DNA from: an uncultured Dehalococcoidia bacterium
Lineage (GTDB): Bacteria > Chloroflexota > Dehalococcoidia > Lucifugimonadales > UBA1127
Direction: 5' to 3'
DNA: 33,448 nt
Assembly (NCBI GenBank): GCA_913049785.1
Contig: CAJWXP010000024.1
Span: 1-33,448, forward strand
Part shown: positions 7,494 to 16,711 of the stretch, piece after piece
Layout of the letters: every line of letters begins with the position of its first letter
How positions within the stretch are numbered: position 1 is the first letter of the stretch
Translations under genes and position numbers: made by a program
The notes under the pieces: generated by a model
Database searches by the model: none
Seen by the model: the letters and a program-made list of their open reading frames with translations, nothing else
Told to the model about the DNA's origin: nothing

Positions 7494-7514
7494 CAAAACC
7501 AAGGAGAACCAGGC

Positions 7515-8261
7515 ATGAGAGGACTAGTTGGCCGAGTGGCTGTGGTCACCGGCGCTGCGGGCGGAATGGGCGCTGCTGCAGCGATTCGATTGGGCGAAGA
7601 GAAGGTGAAGGTCGCGGTTCTGGACATCAAGGACTGCTCCGAGACGGTGAATGCCATCACCGCTGCGGGCGGCGAGGCCCAGGCCTGGAATTGCGACACC
7701 ACCAACGAGGCCCAGCTAGCCGAGACCATGAAGGCCGTTGCCGACAAGTTCGGCGGTATCAACATCCTGGTGAACAACGCCGGGCTGCTCTCCCCTCGCA
7801 TCCCGTTCATGGAATGGGAGACGGCGGAGGTTGAGCGGTTTATGGATGTGAACTACATGGGCTATGTCAAGACAACCCGGGCAGCATTCAACTACATCAA
7901 AGAGGGCGGCAACGGGCGCATCATCAACGTGGCGTCTCGAACAACCTTTGCGGGCGCGCCAGGCCAGTTCCCGTACACCGCCAGCAAGGGCGCAATCCAG
8001 GGCTTTACCTGGACCCTGGCCAAGGAGTTGGGCGTCGACGACATCACGGTGAACGCTGTTATGCCCGGGCAGGTCGCCACACCCGGCACTACGCCCCACA
8101 GCGACGAAGAAGCGTTCAACCGCACCATGCAGGGCCAGTCCATTAAAAAGCGCATCTATCCGGAGCACATGGCGGCGCTTGTCGCCTTCGTGGCCAGCGA
8201 CGATGCGGCAATGATCAGCGGCCAAAGCATCATCTGCGATGGCGGGGGGCTGCTCCACTAA
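7515..8261 (+). CDS. Short-chain dehydrogenase/reductase (SDR)
   Basis: This classical 248-residue SDR has the cofactor motif T12-G-A-A-G-G-M-G19, the NNAG motif at about residues 87-90, and the catalytic set S141, Y154 and K158 (YTASK). The acidic residue after the second strand (AVLDIKD) favours NAD(H) over NADP(H). The C-terminus (SGQSIICDGGGLLH) is the usual one. It should oxidise or reduce an alcohol/ketone of unknown identity in the cytoplasm. The ATG at 7515 follows an AAGGAG site, 21 bases after the PPOX-like gene, and a cupin follows 36 bases downstream. The specific substrate cannot be inferred from sequence. Confidence 0.93.
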   Translation: MRGLVGRVAVVTGAAGGMGAAAAIRLGEEKVKVAVLDIKDCSETVNAITAAGGEAQAWNCDTTNEAQLAETMKAVADKFGGINILVNNAGLLSPRIPFMEWETAEVERFMDVNYMGYVKTTRAAFNYIKEGGNGRIINVASRTTFAGAPGQFPYTASKGAIQGFTWTLAKELGVDDITVNAVMPGQVATPGTTPHSDEEAFNRTMQGQSIKKRIYPEHMAALVAFVASDDAAMISGQSIICDGGGLLH

Positions 8262-8297
8262 CCGCGGGTAATAATCGAGAAATATCGGGAGGGCTCC

Positions 8298-8657
8298 ATG
8301 AAGGTATCAAGGATCAAGGACATTCCCAAGGAATCAGCGTCATCCAAGCTCTTCACCAGCGATCAGGTATTCCGTCAGCCGCTGGCACCGGACAGCAAGG
8401 ACTTCAATGCATCTGTCGTCAGCTTCGGCCACGGAGTACGCAACAAGTTCCACACCCATGAGAGCGATCAGCTGCTCATCGTGACCTCCGGCAAGGGCGT
8501 CATTGTGACGGAGAACGAGCACGTACAGATAGAGGCAGGCGACGTGGTGTTCGCGCCCGGCGGCGAGAAACACTGGCACGGCGCGGATGGCGACAACGAG
8601 TTCGCTCACATCACCGTCACTCGCAAGGACAGCAAGACCACACAGCTTGAGGACTAG
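8298..8657 (+). CDS. Cupin domain protein
   Basis: The 119-residue protein is a single cupin barrel. Motif 1 is seen as H52-T-H54-E...Q59 followed by LLIVTSGKGVIV. Motif 2 is GDVVFAPGGEKHWHG, with H92 or H94 as the fourth ligand. These residues would bind one Fe, Mn or Ni ion. Small cupins of this kind act as dioxygenases, isomerases or ligand sensors; which applies here is unknown. The ATG at 8298 follows a strong GGGAGGG. It is the last gene of the operon with the PPOX-like protein and SDR, so it may finish or regulate the same conversion. Confidence 0.9.
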   Translation: MKVSRIKDIPKESASSKLFTSDQVFRQPLAPDSKDFNASVVSFGHGVRNKFHTHESDQLLIVTSGKGVIVTENEHVQIEAGDVVFAPGGEKHWHGADGDNEFAHITVTRKDSKTTQLED

Positions 8658-8711
8658 AGCGCTTTTGTGGCGATGGCTTGCTCAGGGCCCAACTCAGGGG
8701 ATGAGAAACGC

Positions 8712-8734
8712 CCTTCGGATATGACATCCGGAGG
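8712..8734 (+). promoter_or_regulatory. Hairpin in the leader of the ferritin-like/VIT gene
   Basis: CCTTCGGAT (8712-8720) can pair with ATCCGGAGG (8726-8734) around a five-base loop, with one G-U wobble. The right arm includes GGAGG and ends one base before the likely ribosome binding site GAGGTG (8736-8741) of the gene at 8747. It could be a small RNA control element, a processing site or the remains of a terminator; no T run follows. Confidence 0.45.
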
Positions 8735-8746
8735 AGAGGTGATGTT

Positions 8747-9985
8747 ATGACCAGCCCAGGAAACGCCCTGACCAAAACGGAAAAGAACCTCTGGAACGCC
8801 ATTGTCGCTGAGGCTGTGGCCAACGTGAAGTATCAGGCCTTTGCCCAGCAGGCGTTGATGGAGGGTCATCCGGAAGTCGCGCAGATATTCCAGGAGGTTG
8901 CCGGCGCGGAGAATATCCACGGCATCAACCACCTGCGTGTTGCCGGAGACATCCAATCAACGTTGGAGAACCTGCACACGGTGATCGCCGGGGAGGCTGA
9001 GGAGGCTTCTACCCTCTACCCTTCGATGATCAAAGCGGCGCTCGACGATGGCCGTATGGATGCTGCAGACACCTTCCGTGTGGCGATGGATCGTGAGAAG
9101 AACCACATAGAGAACTTCACCCAGGCGTTAGAGGGTCTTGAAGAGAAACTGGCCAGCCAGCCGACGCTCAATGCTGCTCACATTCCCCCGACCTACTTCA
9201 CACCCGCTGCGACGCCCCAAACCCGAAAAGAACAGGCACCTCGATCAGCCTCCGGTCAGACGCTCTGGGCTGCCACCGAAGAGGTGGAGTTGGAGCGATG
9301 GCGAATCGCTGCATTCAGTCGCATCCGAGAGGTGGTGTTCGGCGCGCAGGATGGCTTACTGAGCACCGTCGCTCTGGTCACCGCCGTGGCAGCAGCAGTT
9401 TCAGGCGACTCAACTACGTTCGTGCTGGTCGCAGGGCTGGCAGCAGCGCTTGCAGGGATGATCAGCATGGCTACCGGCACCTTCCTTGGCGCTCGAGCCC
9501 AACTGGACTTGCAGCGCTCAGAGATAGCAAAGGAAGCCAAGGAGTTGGAGGAACACCCGGCTGAGGAGCTGGCAGAGCTTGTCTCGCTCTATCAACGTGA
9601 GGGTATGAGTCTGCGAGAGGCCAGGGACCTGGCAGAGCACATCGCAGAGGACAAGGACCTGTGGCTGCGGACGCTGGTGGAGAAAGAGCTTGGCATCAGC
9701 ATGGACACCACCTCCAACCCGCTGAAGGACGCGCTGGCAATGGGCTGTGCGTTCATCGTGGCGTCAATGGTGCCCATCCTTCCCTACTTTTTCCTTGATA
9801 GGACACCTGCGATCCCCGTTTCCATCGGCCTTGCGCTGACAGGCCTCTTCGCGCTGGGCTACGGCAAGGGAAGACTGGTACAGAAATGGCCGCTTCTCCA
9901 GGGCCTTGAAGTATTGATAATAGGGTCTGTGGCAGCGGGCATCGCATTCTTGATCGGCGAGGGTGTGCCACGCCTGGTTTCCTAA
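8747..9985 (+). CDS. Ferritin-like domain fused to a VIT1/CCC1 transporter (MbfA type)
   Basis: The 412-residue protein joins two domains. Residues 1-135 form a rubrerythrin/ferritin-like four-helix bundle with candidate di-iron ligands E22, E55-x2-H58, E83 or E86, and E117-x2-H120. A proline-rich linker (about 135-180) follows. Residues 185-412 are a VIT1/CCC1 domain, with a first helix containing VVFGAQDGLLSTVALVTAV, a second containing MISMATGTFLGARAQ, a charged Glu-rich cytoplasmic segment and three further membrane segments. The architecture is that of membrane-bound ferritin MbfA, an inner-membrane Fe2+/Mn2+ exporter that senses or loads iron through the ferritin domain. The ATG follows GAGGTG and a hairpin. 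The gene stands alone between the cupin operon and ftsY. An iron-export role is inferred from family knowledge. Confidence 0.9.
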   Translation: MTSPGNALTKTEKNLWNAIVAEAVANVKYQAFAQQALMEGHPEVAQIFQEVAGAENIHGINHLRVAGDIQSTLENLHTVIAGEAEEASTLYPSMIKAALDDGRMDAADTFRVAMDREKNHIENFTQALEGLEEKLASQPTLNAAHIPPTYFTPAATPQTRKEQAPRSASGQTLWAATEEVELERWRIAAFSRIREVVFGAQDGLLSTVALVTAVAAAVSGDSTTFVLVAGLAAALAGMISMATGTFLGARAQLDLQRSEIAKEAKELEEHPAEELAELVSLYQREGMSLREARDLAEHIAEDKDLWLRTLVEKELGISMDTTSNPLKDALAMGCAFIVASMVPILPYFFLDRTPAIPVSIGLALTGLFALGYGKGRLVQKWPLLQGLEVLIIGSVAAGIAFLIGEGVPRLVS

Positions 9986-10036
9986 TACTCGTTATGTAAC
10001 GTACTGAGTTCATTCGATGGGAGTTTGTAACAGCTA

Positions 10037-10999
10037 ATGCCATTCGGTCTATTCAAACGCAAAGACACCAAAGAGAAGACAGAGAAGAGTCTGGAGCGAA
10101 GTCGCTCGACGTTCTTCGGTCGATTGACCGACCTTCTTCGTCGTGGTCAATCGGGCGAGGACATCTGGGACGAAGCGGAAGAGTTGATGATCGGCGCGGA
10201 TGTTGGAGTTGCCACCGCGATGGGCTTGCTTGAGCGAGCCAGAGAGCAGCTTCAGGGCGACAAAGGTGGAGAGACGGATGTGCTGGCAACGCTTAAAGGC
10301 GAGGTATTAACCACGCTTCAAGCAGCAGCCGGGGACGACACTGCGGAGGACGAGACCACACCAAAGCCGATGGTGATACTGGTCGTTGGAGTGAACGGCG
10401 CAGGCAAGACGACGACCATCGCCAAACTGGCGAACTTGTATCGCGATGAGGGCAAGAGTGTTGTGCTGGCAGCGGCTGATACATTCCGTGCCGCAGCTAT
10501 CGAGCAGTTGCAACTCTGGGGTGAACGCGCAGGGGCAGAGGTCATCGCGCACAAGCACGGTGGCGACCCTGCTGCCGTGGCATTCGACGCGCTTCAGGCC
10601 GCCCAGGCTCGTGGCGTGGACGTGGTCATTGTGGACACCGCTGGTAGGCTGCACACCAAGGGCAACCTTATGGAAGAGATGAAGAAGATAGGCAGGGTGC
10701 TCGCCCGCGTGGACGAGACTGCGCCTCACGAGGTCCTGTTGGTGCTGGACGCTACGACCGGGCAGAACGGACTGGCACAAGCACGTGAGTTCACTAACGT
10801 CATCGGCTGCACAGGCATCGTGCTCACCAAGCTCGATGGCACGTCGAAAGGCGGCGTTGTGCTGGCCATCGCAGAGCAACTCAACCTCCCCGTGCGGTTC
10901 ATCGGCACCGGCGAGGGCATGGAGGACCTGGCACCCTTCGACCCGCAGGAGTACGTTGACGCCTTGTTTGGCGTTGATGCTCAGGCGGCTTCCGGTTAA
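10037..10999 (+). CDS. ftsY: Signal recognition particle receptor FtsY
   Basis: The 320-residue protein has a short basic N-terminus ([20 protein letters not shown]), the four-helix N domain, and the SRP GTPase G domain. G motifs are [10 protein letters not shown] near residue 118, [14 protein letters not shown] near 150, DTAGR at about 199-203, [10 protein letters not shown] near 263, and the closing [20 protein letters not shown]. The last segment and the AADTFRAAA motif distinguish FtsY from Ffh, and there is no M domain. It docks SRP-ribosome complexes at the membrane and, with Ffh, hydrolyses GTP to hand the nascent chain to SecYEG. The acidic A domain seen in Escherichia coli is almost absent, as in many bacteria. 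No strong Shine-Dalgarno precedes ATG 10037. The next gene starts 36 bases downstream. Confidence 0.96.
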   Translation: MPFGLFKRKDTKEKTEKSLERSRSTFFGRLTDLLRRGQSGEDIWDEAEELMIGADVGVATAMGLLERAREQLQGDKGGETDVLATLKGEVLTTLQAAAGDDTAEDETTPKPMVILVVGVNGAGKTTTIAKLANLYRDEGKSVVLAAADTFRAAAIEQLQLWGERAGAEVIAHKHGGDPAAVAFDALQAAQARGVDVVIVDTAGRLHTKGNLMEEMKKIGRVLARVDETAPHEVLLVLDATTGQNGLAQAREFTNVIGCTGIVLTKLDGTSKGGVVLAIAEQLNLPVRFIGTGEGMEDLAPFDPQEYVDALFGVDAQAASG

Positions 11000-11035
11000 T
11001 CCGCTCATGCTGCGAATCCGTACTACACGGTAGCT

Positions 11036-13360
11036 ATGGATATTTCCCTCTGGCTACTCATCATTGAGTTCCTGGGCCTGGTGGCCTTTCCTTTCACGTA
11101 CGTCCTATTCCCTGTGCTGAAAGACCGAGGATACGGGTTTGCGAAGCCGCTTGGGCTGCTCATGCTCGCATTCCCCGTCTGGCTGCTGGGAAGTATGCAC
11201 CTCTCTGCCGGGCCCAGAATCATGCCAATACTGGTGCTGGTGGCGCTGACGATAGCCTCGGCGATGCTGGCGCGACGCAAGTGGCCGGAGCTTTTAGATT
11301 TCTTCCGACGCGAAAAAACTCTAGTCCTTTCGATAGAAGGGATCTTCCTCCTGTTCTTCCTATGCTTTGCGTTGCTCAGGGCTGGCGTTTCAGCCATAGG
11401 TCACACGGAACAGCCTATGGACTTTGCGTTCCTGAACGCTTCGATGCTGGCATCCTCGTTCCCGCCGGAAGACCCGTGGCTATCGGGAAACGGCATCAAC
11501 TACTACTACTTCGGCTACCTCACCCTTGGCCTGCCAGGGGTCATCACCGGCATCTCATCCTCCGTGGTGTACAACCTGGCCTTGGTGCTTCTGCCTGCAA
11601 TGGCCGCGGCAGGGGTTATGAGCCTGGTTGCCACCGTTGTAGTCAGGGCGGGCGCATCGCTGAAAGTGGGTATCGGGCTTGGCGTAGTCGGGGCGCTGAT
11701 GCTGAGCGTGTTCGGCAATCTTGAGGGCTTGCTCGAGATGATCCACTCCTGGGGGTTAGGCAGCGATGGTTTCTGGGAGAGCGTTGGCGTCAAGGGCTTG
11801 GAGACCCAATCGAGCGGTTCGTCGTTCTTCCCGAACGACAACTGGTGGTGGTGGCGGTCGAGTCGTGTGATCGACACGGTTATGGCCGGTAGCAGCCTCG
11901 ATTTCACCATACAGGAGTACCCATTCTTCAGCTCGTACCTGGGCGACCTGCATCCTCACGTTATGTCAATTCCCTTCGTGCTGCTGTTCCTTGCGCTCTG
12001 CCTGAACTTCCTGGCGGACACAGCGTCAATGACGATCGCATGGATCAAACAGCGTTGGTTCAATGTGACGATGATTGGCCTGACGCTGGGCGCGCTGGGA
12101 TTCATCAACGCCTGGGACCTGCCGGTATTCTTCGCAGTGTTCATGGGCGTGATCGCCCTCAAGACGTACGGTGGCCTGCGAAACGGTTGGCGACGCGATT
12201 ACGCCCTTGGTGTTCTAGCAGTTTGCGCTATCGTGCTGGGTTTGGCGGTTGTGCCCTTCCTGCCGTACTACAGTTCGTTCAGCGGCCAGGTGAAGGGGAT
12301 AGAAGCATCTGCTACGCCAGGAACCAGCGTCCTACACCTCACCGTCGTGTGGGGCGTGTTCTTCGCTGCGCTGGCCCCCTTTCTGCTGCTCCATCTCAGC
12401 CAATGGCGACAGTGGGTGCAAGCTCGAAGGCCACTGGTCATCGCTTCGGTGATGTCAATGGCGCCAATCATCCTCTGGTTCGTCATTACACTCGTTCGAG
12501 GGGATACAGACCAAATTCCCGACCGACTCCTCGTCGCGCTTCCACTCGCCCTTATTCTCGCATTGCTCCTGGCACGCGCCATGAAAGCTCCGGCGAACCA
12601 GGATAATCTACCATCCGTATTTACCTTTGGAGTCCTGGCTGTCGGAGTAGCGCTATTGATGGGGTCTGAGCTCTTCTACGTGGTGGACGTGTTCAACACG
12701 CGGATGAACACCATGTTCAAGCTCTACTATCAGGCATGGATCCTCCTTGCTGTAGCTACGCCGGTAGCCATATACTACTGGGCGCGGACGGCGTCTCGCG
12801 GAGGGCTTTGGATTCGCAGGGCTGGTGTGGGTTGGGGAGTGGTCCTGGGGCTGGGTGCCCTGGGTGCCCTCTATCTACCGATAGGAATGGCGGTAACAGT
12901 GGGAGATTCGGCCAGCGGGCCATATACATTGGACGGAGCTGCGTTCCTGAGCGAACGTTCGAGCAGCGAGCATGCTGCTATCGAGTGGCTGAAGCGTAAC
13001 GCTGACGCTGTTGACGGCATCGTTGAAGCTGTTGGCAACGACTATACCGAATATGGCCGCGTGTCCTCCTTCACAGGCCTGCCTACAGTGCTGAACTGGG
13101 CTGGCCACGAGCTACAGTGGCGCGGTTCATCCGAGCTGATGGACGGACGGGCCGAGGACGTCGCGTTGGTCTACCAATCAGGGGACGTGAACCTGGTGGA
13201 GGACGTGTTGGCTCGTTACGATGTTCGCTACGTGATCTTCGGTTCACGCGAGCGATCAACTTATCAGGTACAGTCGCTGGAGCATTTAAGCGTTCTGCTG
13301 ACACCCGTCTTCTCGCCTGAGGGATTCACTATCTACGAGGTTCGAGACACCGATGCGTAA
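11036..13360 (+). CDS. DUF2298 (Chlor_Arch_YYY) multi-spanning membrane protein
   Basis: This 774-residue protein has many hydrophobic segments (about a dozen or more) and the family signature N155-YYYFGY161. The family is named for that tyrosine run and is known mainly from Chloroflexi and archaea. Other conserved-looking stretches are the first loop (GHTEQPMDFAFLNASMLASS, about residues 120-140), FFPNDNWWWWRSSRVI and FIQEYPFFS-like FTIQEYPFFSSYLGDLHPH. The last 150 residues form a soluble domain. The fold resembles GT-C glycosyltransferases, so a role in transferring sugars from a lipid carrier is plausible but unproven. The gene starts 36 bases after ftsY and overlaps the next membrane gene by eight bases (ATGCGTAA), so the two are probably co-translated. 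Confidence 0.88.
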   Translation: MDISLWLLIIEFLGLVAFPFTYVLFPVLKDRGYGFAKPLGLLMLAFPVWLLGSMHLSAGPRIMPILVLVALTIASAMLARRKWPELLDFFRREKTLVLSIEGIFLLFFLCFALLRAGVSAIGHTEQPMDFAFLNASMLASSFPPEDPWLSGNGINYYYFGYLTLGLPGVITGISSSVVYNLALVLLPAMAAAGVMSLVATVVVRAGASLKVGIGLGVVGALMLSVFGNLEGLLEMIHSWGLGSDGFWESVGVKGLETQSSGSSFFPNDNWWWWRSSRVIDTVMAGSSLDFTIQEYPFFSSYLGDLHPHVMSIPFVLLFLALCLNFLADTASMTIAWIKQRWFNVTMIGLTLGALGFINAWDLPVFFAVFMGVIALKTYGGLRNGWRRDYALGVLAVCAIVLGLAVVPFLPYYSSFSGQVKGIEASATPGTSVLHLTVVWGVFFAALAPFLLLHLSQWRQWVQARRPLVIASVMSMAPIILWFVITLVRGDTDQIPDRLLVALPLALILALLLARAMKAPANQDNLPSVFTFGVLAVGVALLMGSELFYVVDVFNTRMNTMFKLYYQAWILLAVATPVAIYYWARTASRGGLWIRRAGVGWGVVLGLGALGALYLPIGMAVTVGDSASGPYTLDGAAFLSERSSSEHAAIEWLKRNADAVDGIVEAVGNDYTEYGRVSSFTGLPTVLNWAGHELQWRGSSELMDGRAEDVALVYQSGDVNLVEDVLARYDVRYVIFGSRERSTYQVQSLEHLSVLLTPVFSPEGFTIYEVRDTDA

Positions 13361-15530
13361 CCCTATTGCTCCCCGCACAGCGGCCAGGCGATTCAGATGG
13401 CCGCTCATTGCCCACGGCGGACGACCATCTAACGTCGCACCTGAAGTAGCGGTTACACCGTCTGAGCCAGAAGGCCCCCGAGGACTTGCCGCCTACCTAC
13501 CGGTGCGATGGGAGCTTCTCTTCTACCTTGTACTTGTAGCCGTGGCTCTGCTCATGCGGGTATGGGAGCTGGGAGACCGCTCCTTCCACCACGATGAGAG
13601 CCTCCACGCCGTCTACAGTTGGTATATCTATGATGGCCAGGGGTACGAGCACAATCCCCTGATGCATGGCCCCTTCCAATTCCATATGAACGCATTGCTC
13701 TTCTTTTTGCTGGGCGATACGGACACCATCGCCCGCATCGGCTACGCCCTGTTCGGTACGGCACTGGTTGCTATGCCCTGGTTCCTTCGAACCTGGATGG
13801 GACGCACCGGCGCGATGGTTGCTGCAGTGCTTCTCGCCTTCTCGCCAACCATCCTCTACTTCAGCCGATTCGCCCGCAACGACATCATCATGGCTGTGCT
13901 GACCCTTGGCATCGTCATCGTCATGTGGAGGTATTTGCGTGAGAAGGAGCCACGGTATATCTACATACTCGCCGGCCTCCTGGCGCTGGCCTTCGCCAGC
14001 AAAGAGACTGTGTACCTCCTGGTCATCTCTATGTCGTTGTTCCTGATGTTCCTGTCGTTGGATGATATCAAGGGCGTGTTCCTGGGCAGGCTGCGAATCT
14101 CACAGATCGGCCCGCCCGCAGCGTTGCTGCTGGCGTTTGTGACGCTGAGTCTGCCCCACGCCGCCGCAGGCCTCTCCATCTTCCAGGACCCTCTGGGCAT
14201 CATCCTTTCTAACGAAGACGCGTCGGCGGGCCGCATCGGTATGCCTCTGGGCGCAGGCCGGTTCGTTGCCGTGTTGGCCGTTGCAGCCGCTCTTGCAGTG
14301 TCCATTGCTCTTGGGCTGATGTGGAACTGGCGTAGATGGCTGATTTCCGCCGGGATATTCACGGCTATCTGGGTGCTATTGTTCACCAACTTCTTCACCA
14401 GCCCTTATGGCGTCGTCACAGGCACCTGGCAGGGGTTAGGCTACTGGGTGGCGCAACAGGACGTGGCCCGTGGCGGTCAGCCCTGGTACTACTACATCGT
14501 CATTGGCTGGAACTATGAGTTCCTTCCGATATTAGTGGGCATGATCGGCGCCGCCTGGTATGCCATGAAGGGAGACCTGTTCACCAAGTTCCTGATTTTC
14601 TGGATAGGCATGAATATCATCCTGTTCACCATCGCGTCCGAGAAGATGCCTTGGCTGCTGGTACACCTGACGTTGCCAGCGACACTCCTCACGGCCCGCG
14701 CCCTGGGTGACCTCATAGAATCCTTGCCGTGGCGGAGGGTCTACCAGTCTGGCGCGTTACTTGGCCTACCTTTGGTTCCCATGTTCCTCGTCTTTGGGTA
14801 TCGTCTGGTATTCTTCGATCCCGTTGATGTGGATGCTGGCGCCATCCTCAAACTGTGGGGCCTGATACTCCTGGTGTTCGGCACCCTTGGGGTGGTCCTC
14901 TATTTGGCCACCCGCGCCGGGTACCGTGAGGGCTTTACTCTGGTGGGCCTGGCACTGGTGGCAGTGATGTTCGTGTTCGGTGCGCGCGCCGGGTGGATAG
15001 CATCGTTCCGCAACGCCGATACGCCCACGGAGATGCTGGTCTATACGCAGAGCTCCCCGGACATCGGCCGAATCGCTCGCGACATCGCACGGATCGCAGA
15101 GAGCAGCGGGCAGCAGCAGGCGTTGCCGATAAGTGTTGATGGTGATGACGGGTATGCCTGGCCATGGGTCTGGTACTTCCGTGACTACGATGCTGTCGGA
15201 TACCCCAGCTACAGCGCCGATACACAGCCAGTTAATACCAAGGGCGGCGTTGTGCTGGTGAACGCCAATAACGGTGATGAAGCCGATCAAACGTTGCTCG
15301 ATGCTGAGTTCACGCAGATTCAGCGGTTCAAGCACCGTTGGTGGTTCCCGGAGAGCTATAGAGGCATCACCGGTAGCGATGTCCTCAACGGAATCACTGA
15401 TCGTTCTTCGTGGAAGAAGGGCCTTGATTACTGGCTCTACCGTGACTTTGATACACCGCTGGGATCAGTGGATGGATACCTCTACTACTCCAAGGACCTG
15501 GCGCCATTCATCGCAGATGACTCCAGCTAA
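13353..15530 (+). CDS. Agl23-like (TIGR03663) GT-C family membrane protein
   Basis: The 725-residue protein has a 45-residue polar N-terminus, then numerous membrane segments. Its first periplasmic loop holds F78-H-H-D81-E82-S-L-H-A, the acidic pair expected for GT-C glycosyltransferases such as ArnT or PMT. HNPLMHGPFQFHMNALLFFL follows, characteristic of the TIGR03663/Agl23 group described as flippase-activity-associated in archaea. A C-terminal soluble region of about 180 residues contains WPWVWYFRDYDAVGYPSYSA. Together with the overlapping DUF2298 gene it probably transfers a sugar or glycan to a lipid or protein on the outer face of the membrane. That function is an inference from the family. 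The gene overlaps its upstream partner by eight bases. Confidence 0.87.
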   Translation: MRNPIAPRTAARRFRWPLIAHGGRPSNVAPEVAVTPSEPEGPRGLAAYLPVRWELLFYLVLVAVALLMRVWELGDRSFHHDESLHAVYSWYIYDGQGYEHNPLMHGPFQFHMNALLFFLLGDTDTIARIGYALFGTALVAMPWFLRTWMGRTGAMVAAVLLAFSPTILYFSRFARNDIIMAVLTLGIVIVMWRYLREKEPRYIYILAGLLALAFASKETVYLLVISMSLFLMFLSLDDIKGVFLGRLRISQIGPPAALLLAFVTLSLPHAAAGLSIFQDPLGIILSNEDASAGRIGMPLGAGRFVAVLAVAAALAVSIALGLMWNWRRWLISAGIFTAIWVLLFTNFFTSPYGVVTGTWQGLGYWVAQQDVARGGQPWYYYIVIGWNYEFLPILVGMIGAAWYAMKGDLFTKFLIFWIGMNIILFTIASEKMPWLLVHLTLPATLLTARALGDLIESLPWRRVYQSGALLGLPLVPMFLVFGYRLVFFDPVDVDAGAILKLWGLILLVFGTLGVVLYLATRAGYREGFTLVGLALVAVMFVFGARAGWIASFRNADTPTEMLVYTQSSPDIGRIARDIARIAESSGQQQALPISVDGDDGYAWPWVWYFRDYDAVGYPSYSADTQPVNTKGGVVLVNANNGDEADQTLLDAEFTQIQRFKHRWWFPESYRGITGSDVLNGITDRSSWKKGLDYWLYRDFDTPLGSVDGYLYYSKDLAPFIADDSS

Positions 15531-15535
15531 AGCCG

Positions 15536-15564
15536 TTGCTGGGCATATCCGTACGCCGTATACT
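15536..15564 (+). promoter_or_regulatory. Promoter-like element ahead of the UPF0104 gene
   Basis: TTGCTG (15536-15541) and TATACT (15559-15564) are spaced by 17 bases. The site begins six bases after the stop of the Agl23-like gene. It would start a transcript near 15571 for the UPF0104 and FAD-oxidoreductase pair. Confidence 0.5.
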
Positions 15565-15637
15565 AATTTGTGTTGATTTCTATGGGTTCTCAATCAAACG
15601 GAGCAGAATCTGACATGGCCTCACAGGCAGGTTCTTT

Positions 15638-16711
15638 TTGCTAATATCTGGGCGCTTCCTCCTGAGCCTCATCATAAGCGCCCTTTTTATTGGGTTCTTC
15701 ATCCTTCGCACGGACCTTGGCGATATGGGAGAGGCCCTCTCCTCCGCCAACTATTTCTACGTCATCCCCGGCATCGGCGCGTATTCTATTGCGCTGCTCT
15801 TCCGCACGATCCGATGGAAGATCATCCTGAGACCACTGGGAGATTACAAGGTCTCACGACTCTGGCCTGTAGTGACCGTAGGCTATGCCGCAAACAACGT
15901 CCTTCCGGTGCGATTGGGCGAAATCGTTCGGGCGTACTATCTCAACATCAGAGAAGGACCAAGCAAAACGTCCGGCCTGGCCACCATCCTTGTAGAGCGC
16001 GTATTTGATGGGCTTGCCCTGTTGTTCCTGGTGGCCGTGGTGTCCATATTCCTGCCGGTGACCGGCCTCTTCCAGGACCTTGGGCAACAGGCCCATGTGA
16101 ACTGGCTATTCCTCACGTTGGGTCTGAGTTTGCCCTTCTTCACCATGACCGCTGGCCTTATTGCTATGGCAATCTGGCCGCAGCTCATCGAAGGGCTCGT
16201 GGCTCGATTCCTCGGATTAATGCCAAAGAGGTTTCAACCTGCAGCGACGGCCCTCTCCACCCAGTTCCTTCTGGGCCTCTCTGCTCTGAGGTATCCGAGA
16301 CGCCTTGGCGCGATCTTTCTCCTGTCAGTCCCCGTCTGGCTTTCGGAAGCGGCCATGTATTTTCTGATCGCTCTGGGTTTTGACCTCCAGGACTACTTTT
16401 CCAGCATGAGCTTGCTTGCCGGTGTGCTCATTCTCACCACTGCCACGTCAAATATGGGTACGGCTATCCCCTCCACGGGCGGTGGTGTGGGACCATTCGA
16501 GTTCTTCGCCCAGGCAACCCTCGTCTTTTTCGCGGTTGATGTGTCAGTCGCATCCGCCTACGTGCTCGTGCTTCATGCTGCGCTACTGATGCCCATTACC
16601 GCCCTCGGCCTGGTATACGTGTGGTTGAGCCATAGCTCCCTGGCTGAGTTGGCCCGGGCCAGTCAGGACAACACGAAGGTGCCGAAGCCTGATAGCGTGG
16701 GTTCCGGATGA
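15638..16711 (+). CDS. UPF0104/lysylphosphatidylglycerol synthase transmembrane (flippase-like) protein
   Basis: The 357-residue integral membrane protein has about eight hydrophobic segments and the PF03706-type order. It begins with a first helix (RFLLSLIISALFIGFFIL), then FRTIRWKIILRPLGDYK and NNVLPVRLGEIVRAYYL. GLATILVERVFDGLALLFLV and, near the C-terminus, TAIPSTGGGVGPFEFFAQAT follow. The LPxRxGExxRA and ERxxDGxAL motifs are diagnostic. The fold is that of the MprF flippase domain and of dolichol-phosphate-mannose accessory proteins, so lipid or lipid-linked sugar movement is likely. There is no synthetase domain. The start is uncertain: TTG 15638 opens the frame. ATG 15615 lies one base out of frame across a T run and would fit well if one T were missing from the read. 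The next gene overlaps by four bases. Confidence 0.85.
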   Translation: MLISGRFLLSLIISALFIGFFILRTDLGDMGEALSSANYFYVIPGIGAYSIALLFRTIRWKIILRPLGDYKVSRLWPVVTVGYAANNVLPVRLGEIVRAYYLNIREGPSKTSGLATILVERVFDGLALLFLVAVVSIFLPVTGLFQDLGQQAHVNWLFLTLGLSLPFFTMTAGLIAMAIWPQLIEGLVARFLGLMPKRFQPAATALSTQFLLGLSALRYPRRLGAIFLLSVPVWLSEAAMYFLIALGFDLQDYFSSMSLLAGVLILTTATSNMGTAIPSTGGGVGPFEFFAQATLVFFAVDVSVASAYVLVLHAALLMPITALGLVYVWLSHSSLAELARASQDNTKVPKPDSVGSG

